A stretch of DNA of 64,000 nt from Artocarpus heterophyllus (Eukaryota; Streptophyta; Magnoliopsida; Rosales; Moraceae), in NCBI GenBank assembly GCA_025403435.1, contig JAJQZP010000253.1, forward strand, positions 372,001 to 436,000, written 5' to 3'. Shown here piece by piece: positions 59,560 through 64,000 of the stretch. Made by a program: the position numbers and the translations under genes. A model generated the notes under the pieces. The model was not told where the DNA came from, ran no database searches, and saw nothing but the letters and a program-made list of their open reading frames with translations. The first letter of the stretch is position 1. The number at the start of each line of letters is the position of its first letter.

Positions 59560-60333
59560 AAAAAAAAAGAGGGTTCCCAAATAAAGAAAGCTTATAGGAA
59601 AAACATAACCCTACCTGTCTCTTTCTCTCTTCTTCTTTTCTCAAAGAATACCCTCTGCTAGGGTTTTCCTAATAAGTTGCCACCTCGTCTCCTCTTGGGC
59701 TGAAGATTGACGTAGCTCTCAAGTTGCTCGTTGGTCTCTGGCTCTCAAAGAGGGGGTAGGATTTCCATTTCTTGCTTGTAGAAGTAGATTGTAATTATGG
59801 GATCTGGTGGGCTAAGGCTGGAGGACTGATGCTTTGCCGGTTTGATGGCCGTTGCACCAAGGTTCATGCCACCAGAAGCGAAGAGCTTACTTGGAGTGGA
59901 GGATGCACGCGGAGGTGGGAGGATGTTGTGACCCACCGCCATTCTAGGCTTGGGGCCAGGGGAGAAGAGCCGCGGCTACCTGCGGTGGTTGTGGGATGGT
60001 CGGCTCTCCACGGAATCTAAGCTTGGTTGGAGGGGGAGGCGAGATGCTCAGTTGCACTGTTTTGAAGCCTCAGGAGAGTGCCTGGCCATCGTGCACCCGT
60101 TGTCGGCGTTGAGGGACCTGGCCAATGAGGAGGCTGGGTTCGTGCCGCTAGTCTTGGGTGGGTTGAGATGATTTTGGCCTCGTCGTGGAGATGGCCGGTT
60201 GGGGCGCTGAGTGACTGGCCAAGGTGGGGCGTGATTACCTCCCAATGAACAGGTGGTTGGAGGCAGAAAGTGGTGGCTTGGTGGTGTTTGGCGTTGAGGG
60301 ACCTTGGGTTAGCAAAATATGATGAAGACCGTG
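59560..60333. other. GC-richer orphan segment left of the gypsy element
   Basis: Base composition rises sharply from about 59690 to 60300, unlike the flanks. Several frames stay open for 65-80 codons on both strands, but none shows a known domain. CT-rich leader-like sequence and GCTAGGGTTTTCC (59658-59670), a phrase common in plant 5' leaders, occur at the left. It may be a remnant of a gene or of a LINE 5' region, cut by the LTR element at 60334. I cannot assign it. Confidence 0.35.
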
Positions 60334-62452
60334 TGTAACGTCCCGAAATTTATTTAATGTTAAGTGTAATATAAATGATGAATTAGTGTGCCATAATTAA
60401 CGTTTTAACATTTATTAGACTATTTGGTTGGATTTTTAAATTTTTGGTTGTTTTGTTAAATTAATGAATTCGAAGGATTTCTTATTGTTTTAAAATAATG
60501 CTGAGTTTTAAAACACAACAATTTGTAAAATGTTAAAAATACTCCGTTTTGTAAAACCGTGGGCGGCACATGGTTTTCGCACAGTAAAACCGCCCACCGA
60601 TTTTCTCTATTTATTTCCTTCCTTCCTCTCTCTCTCCTCACTCTCCCGTGACATTCTCTCTCTCCTCTCTCTCTCTCTCGGCAGCTCTCTTTCTCTCTCA
60701 ATTCTCTCTCAAATTTTGAACTCCATTTCGAATCCAAGCTTCGGGTTAGCAAGGAGGAAGCTCGGGGACGTGATTCGGCAACCGAGAACGCGGATTGAAG
60801 CTTCGATTCGAGGTTAGATTCGAAATTTCTAAACTTTTTACAAAATTTTCAATTTTGTGTGTTTTTGAAATCTAAGTTTGTTTTAGCTTAGAAAACCGTG
60901 GATTTGTGTTAAATGAGCTTAGAACAACTAGAATCTAAGCCTAGATTGAAGAAAAACGGATTGAATTCAAGATTTTTCATTTTTCTCCTCTTTTTCTCAT
61001 TTTCGGATTTTTGAGGATTTCGAGTTTAAATGTTGTTTAAATGATTCCAAACATGTTCTAGAATGTTTTTCTATCAACTATAGTTGTTTTTCATGCCTGG
61101 GATTTGAGAAAAACAGGTTAGAAACAAGATTTGGATTTTGGGGATCGAGAAACCCGTGGCTGGGATTTCTGGGTTTTCCCAGTTCGGCAGGCCGGAGTGA
61201 TGATCGGCAGGCCGGTGTTCTTCCGACCGGCAGGCCGAATCTGGGGAAATGTTCGGCAGGCCGAACTGTGCAGTTCGGCAGGCCGAAGCAGGGCGTTCGG
61301 CAGGCCGACCGAGGCATGGAAAAATTTGTGATTTTTACCCGTTTTCACTGTTTTGAACCCTGATTTAAATCCCAACCTTATAGGATGATTTTAAAGGTAC
61401 AAATGGCACACTAGGACATCATGAAATGATTTAGTAACATAGAATGTCTCGAACTAGATATTGATCGACTTAGTTTGTATCTAGGATCGTTCGTGGTTCC
61501 GTGGAGCTAATGTATAGCGGACCGGGATTACGGTGTGGGGTACCGGCATGAGTATTGAGGTAGGACTTCTATCCTATTTCTTTGGTAGCCTGGTTTTGAA
61601 ATGATTTGGCTTTGAAAATGATTTCTATCCAAAATGTTTTCAAAGGTTGTTTGAAAATAGTTTTATCGGTTATATTTTAATCTACCGTGAACTGAAATGA
61701 ATTTCATAATGAATGTAATTGACAACACTCGGTAATTGGGTTTTGAATGATAATAATAATAAACACATAGGCAGGATGCCATATCAGAGATCGGGTCGTG
61801 TAGCGATCGACCTTAGGGGCAGGTTCCGAAACCCAGCTGGGCCACTATGGTGTGTTATCATGGTTTGCCTAGGTAAAAGTAAATTGGTGTTTTGATTTGA
61901 CGAGTAGACTGTTCTGTGTCAGGACGGTTTTACTCAAATTGTTTATCTATTTATTTATTTAAGTTTCCTTTGAATAACTTCTAATAAGGCTATGTTCCTT
62001 TGCGTTAAATTATTTTTATAAAACATAGTCCTACTGAGCCTTTCGCTCACGTTTTATTGTTTTAAACTTTCCCCTTCTAGGTGGTTTCCCATTTAGGTTT
62101 GGAGAAGATTCTTCAGACCGAACTCAGGAGCAATAGGAGAATTTATTTATATTCTGTATTATTAATCAAGGCATGTAAGACTTAACTTTATTTGTACTTG
62201 GACTGTAATTGTATTTATGATATTGTTAGAACCATGTGTGTGCACAAGTTGTGGGTTATGAAACCCATATTCGCGGTTTTTATTTAATTTTTATTATCTG
62301 CTTAATATTTATAAATTCTTTTATAAAATGTGGTGGAAAATCTTCTTAATTTTTATTTAATTTGATTCTCAAACTCTCAATTTTTAATTAAATTCTCTTT
62401 TAATTAATCTAAATATTTCACCACGTCACCTCCTGTACTCCGGGGCGTGACA
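60334..62452 (+). mobile_element. 5' LTR of a Ty3/gypsy (Del/Tekay-like) retrotransposon
   Basis: The 2,119-bp LTR begins TGTAACGTCCCGAAATTT and ends CCGGGGCGTGACA; the primer-binding site follows 3 bases later. The five bases before it are CCGTG; the matching 3' flank lies beyond the window. The phrase ACTGAGCCTTTCGCTCACG near 62033 recurs in plant chromovirus LTRs. A pyrimidine-rich block (60610-60710), after TTCTCTATTTATT, may mark the transcription start zone. A cluster of six GGCAGGCCG motifs lies at 61182-61311. Confidence 0.88.
61182..61311. repeat. Six-copy GGCAGGCCG motif array inside the LTR
   Basis: The motif CGGCAGGCCG occurs six times in 130 bases at roughly 20-bp spacing, most often as TTCGGCAGGCCGA. 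It is strongly GC-rich in an AT-rich LTR. Confidence 0.9.
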
Positions 62453-62455
62453 GAA

Positions 62456-62467
62456 TGGTATCAGAGC
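62456..62467 (+). other. Primer-binding site (initiator tRNA-Met)
   Basis: TGGTATCAGAGC lies three bases after the LTR end. It is the complement of the 3' end of plant initiator methionine tRNA, the usual primer for reverse transcription in gypsy and copia elements. Confidence 0.95.
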
Positions 62468-62557
62468 TCAAGGTTATGAACCTTGGGAATTGTGCACACA
62501 TAGGTTTGACAATGAAATACCTCTGACAGTCTAAATTTTGTTTTCAGAAGTGAGAGA

Positions 62558-63709
62558 ATGGCACCTAGACGTCGTTCGACTGCTGACGCCGAGTTCGGAA
62601 ATGATGAGAGCATGATGAGGTCTATGTTTGCGGCTTTCCGGCAGATGGCAGCCAGGGCTAGACCGGAAGACTCCAGTGTTGGTAGTCGGCATGCTTTCTT
62701 TAAGGAATTCCGGCGGGCGTCTATTTCGACTTTTGATGGCAATGGGGATCCGCAGTTAGCAGAGTATTGGTTGGATTCGATCTTGAAGCATCTTGATACC
62801 CTTGGTGTGCCTGAGGAGTATCGTGTGGAATTCGCGGCGTATAAGCTCGAGGGTGGCGCCAACACCTGGTGGAAACAAACTAAGCGTCTGGAGCGCGGTG
62901 GCGATATTGGTTGGAACAAGTTCGAGGAGCTGTTCTATGATCGGTATTTTCCGCAGGGATATAGAGACCAGAAGGCAGCTGAGTTTTATAGATTGCAGCA
63001 GGGTGATCTTTCAGTTCGGGAGTATGAGGCAAAGTTTAACGAGTTGGCTAGGTTTGCTCCATCAGCTGTGGCATCAGAGCGTGAGAAATGCATCAAGTTT
63101 CAGGAAGGACTCAAGGCTCCTATTCGGCGGCAGTTGGTTGCTCTACGGCTTAGGAGTTTCGGAGAGCTTGTGTCATCGGCGATCTCCGTGGAGAATGATT
63201 ACGTGCAGTGTTGTGAGGATCGAGCCAAGGCTTCAGGAGGACCGCAGAGGAGTGGCAGGAAGAGCACCAGAAGTCGTCCAGCTCCGGGGAAAGGCAAGCA
63301 AGGCGGTGCGACCAGTGGTAGTAGCAGTTCGTCTGGCAGCGGGCGCAGCAATCCCTACAGCTTTCATTGTCATTTCTGTCAGCAGCCCGGACACATCAAG
63401 AGGAATTGCCCGATCAGGAGTGCTCGTCTTGGATCGCAGACCGGGGAGGATGCCAGCCGTTCATCTCAGCCTCAGCCTCAGACCCTACCTCTGCCTCCGC
63501 AGTACCTGCAGTTGCAGTATTCGCAGTTTTCTCCTCAGCAATTCTCACATCTAGCACGGGGGCAGCAGCCGCAGTATTTTCAGCGCAGTGTTCCTCAGTA
63601 TAGAGCACCGAGTACAGGTAGTGTGCAGTCGTCTCCATCTCAGCAGCATCGGCCGAGTAATCCAGGACCCAGTAATGTCGGTAGAGGAAAAGGAAAAGCG
63701 CCAGTGTAG
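62558..63709 (+). CDS. gag: Retrotransposon gag protein (Ty3/gypsy)
   Basis: A 383-residue frame 105 bases after the LTR. The retrotrans_gag domain spans about 60-215, with YWLDSILKHLD, the conserved WW (104-105), WNKFEELFYDRYFP and REYEAKFNELARFAP. A basic Ser/Gly-rich linker follows (about 225-265). A single CCHC zinc knuckle (C271, C274, H279, C284) binds RNA, and a Gln/Ser/Pro-rich tail follows. The protein forms the virus-like particle that packages element RNA. Gag and pol appear to share one frame, because protease sequence continues in the same frame after the TAG at 63707. The stop may thus be a mutation rather than the true end of the polyprotein. The gag domain itself has no internal stop, which suggests a fairly recent insertion. 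Confidence 0.9.
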   Translation: MAPRRRSTADAEFGNDESMMRSMFAAFRQMAARARPEDSSVGSRHAFFKEFRRASISTFDGNGDPQLAEYWLDSILKHLDTLGVPEEYRVEFAAYKLEGGANTWWKQTKRLERGGDIGWNKFEELFYDRYFPQGYRDQKAAEFYRLQQGDLSVREYEAKFNELARFAPSAVASEREKCIKFQEGLKAPIRRQLVALRLRSFGELVSSAISVENDYVQCCEDRAKASGGPQRSGRKSTRSRPAPGKGKQGGATSGSSSSSGSGRSNPYSFHCHFCQQPGHIKRNCPIRSARLGSQTGEDASRSSQPQPQTLPLPPQYLQLQYSQFSPQQFSHLARGQQPQYFQRSVPQYRAPSTGSVQSSPSQQHRPSNPGPSNVGRGKGKAPV

Positions 63710-64000
63710 GTTCATGCAATGGCATCTGGAGGGTCAGATTCTTAGACTGGTAACGCGGTTGTCGATGGTATGGTTTTGGTTTCTAGATCTCTAGCTCGCG
63801 TTTTATTTGATACCGGTGCCTCTCATTCTCTCATTTCGAGTTCCTTTGTACATGCCTTAGGATTAGAAGTAGAAGAGTTTAGGGAACCCCTAATCATAAC
63901 TTCTCCCTTGGGGCGGGTGTGTGTGAATTGTATGTGTAAATCATGTAAAATAAAGATTGGGGATGAGATTTTGAAAAGTGATTTGATTATACTCCCCATG
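63710..64000 (+). pseudogene. pol: Start of pol: aspartic protease region, behind two stops, cut by the window edge
   Basis: This is in the same frame as gag. After a second in-frame TAG at 63743-63745 the frame reads on without stops to the window end. The retropepsin signature LFDTGASHS covers about 63803-63829, followed by ISSSFV. The two TAG codons separate gag from protease, so the copy could not make a continuous polyprotein without readthrough. Reverse transcriptase, RNase H, integrase and the 3' LTR lie outside the window. Confidence 0.8.

Noticed and set aside
59772..60171. Overlapping frames in the GC-rich segment
   Set aside because: Several frames are open on both strands at once, which is expected of GC-rich DNA. 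None has a recognisable domain.
1..64000. tRNA, rRNA or microRNA genes
   Set aside because: No cloverleaf with a proper T-arm was seen, no rRNA sequence, and no familiar mature plant miRNA sequence. A structure-based scan could still reveal an unfamiliar RNA gene.

Overview
The window looks like nuclear DNA of a flowering plant, most likely a eudicot. It is AT-rich, the genes have short GT-AG introns, and the four recognisable genes all belong to plant families. Much of the rest is plant-type mobile DNA. The species cannot be named from the sequence alone. I found no tRNA, rRNA or CRISPR feature and no prokaryote-like gene cluster.

Four host genes are supported, all on the + strand. They are an intronless SBT1-type subtilase (3510-5840), a three-exon companion-of-cellulose-synthase/LEA2 membrane protein (20627-21771), a four-exon SBP1-like RING E3 ligase (25130-26802) and a two-exon class B4 heat shock factor (46909-48216). 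As I recall, the last three have their closest Arabidopsis counterparts in the same order in one part of chromosome 1 (At1g45688, At1g45976, At1g46264). This would make 20-48 kb an old collinear block stretched by transposon insertions. The genes do not form an evident pathway.

The mobile DNA is unusually readable. Three solo LTRs have perfect 5-bp target duplications: 7064-8409 (ATGCA), 37659-41689 (CATAT, about 4 kb) and 50509-50991 (TGATG). A non-autonomous hAT element lies at 16519-17377 with a near-perfect 8-bp duplication. A family of about 155-bp elements with GTGTTTGGCA-type ends recurs at several places. Two larger fold-back elements lie at 1782-2698 and 24317-24830. A CACTA-type end at 32780 is followed by a duplicated exon-like segment and a broken fragment of a BIR-like receptor kinase gene (33863-34392). 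The right edge holds the 5' part of a Ty3/gypsy element: LTR 60334-62452, primer-binding site, gag, and the start of protease behind two in-frame stop codons.

The remaining long stretches are AT-rich intergenic DNA with microsatellites. They include a 34-nt pure G run at 45162, diverged tandem repeats near 53.7 kb and 57.5 kb, and a GC-rich orphan segment just left of the gypsy LTR. No wholly new biological system is evident. The points most worth following up are the collinear gene block, the possible gene capture by the CACTA element, the small repeat family, and the short GC-rich motif arrays inside two unrelated LTRs.
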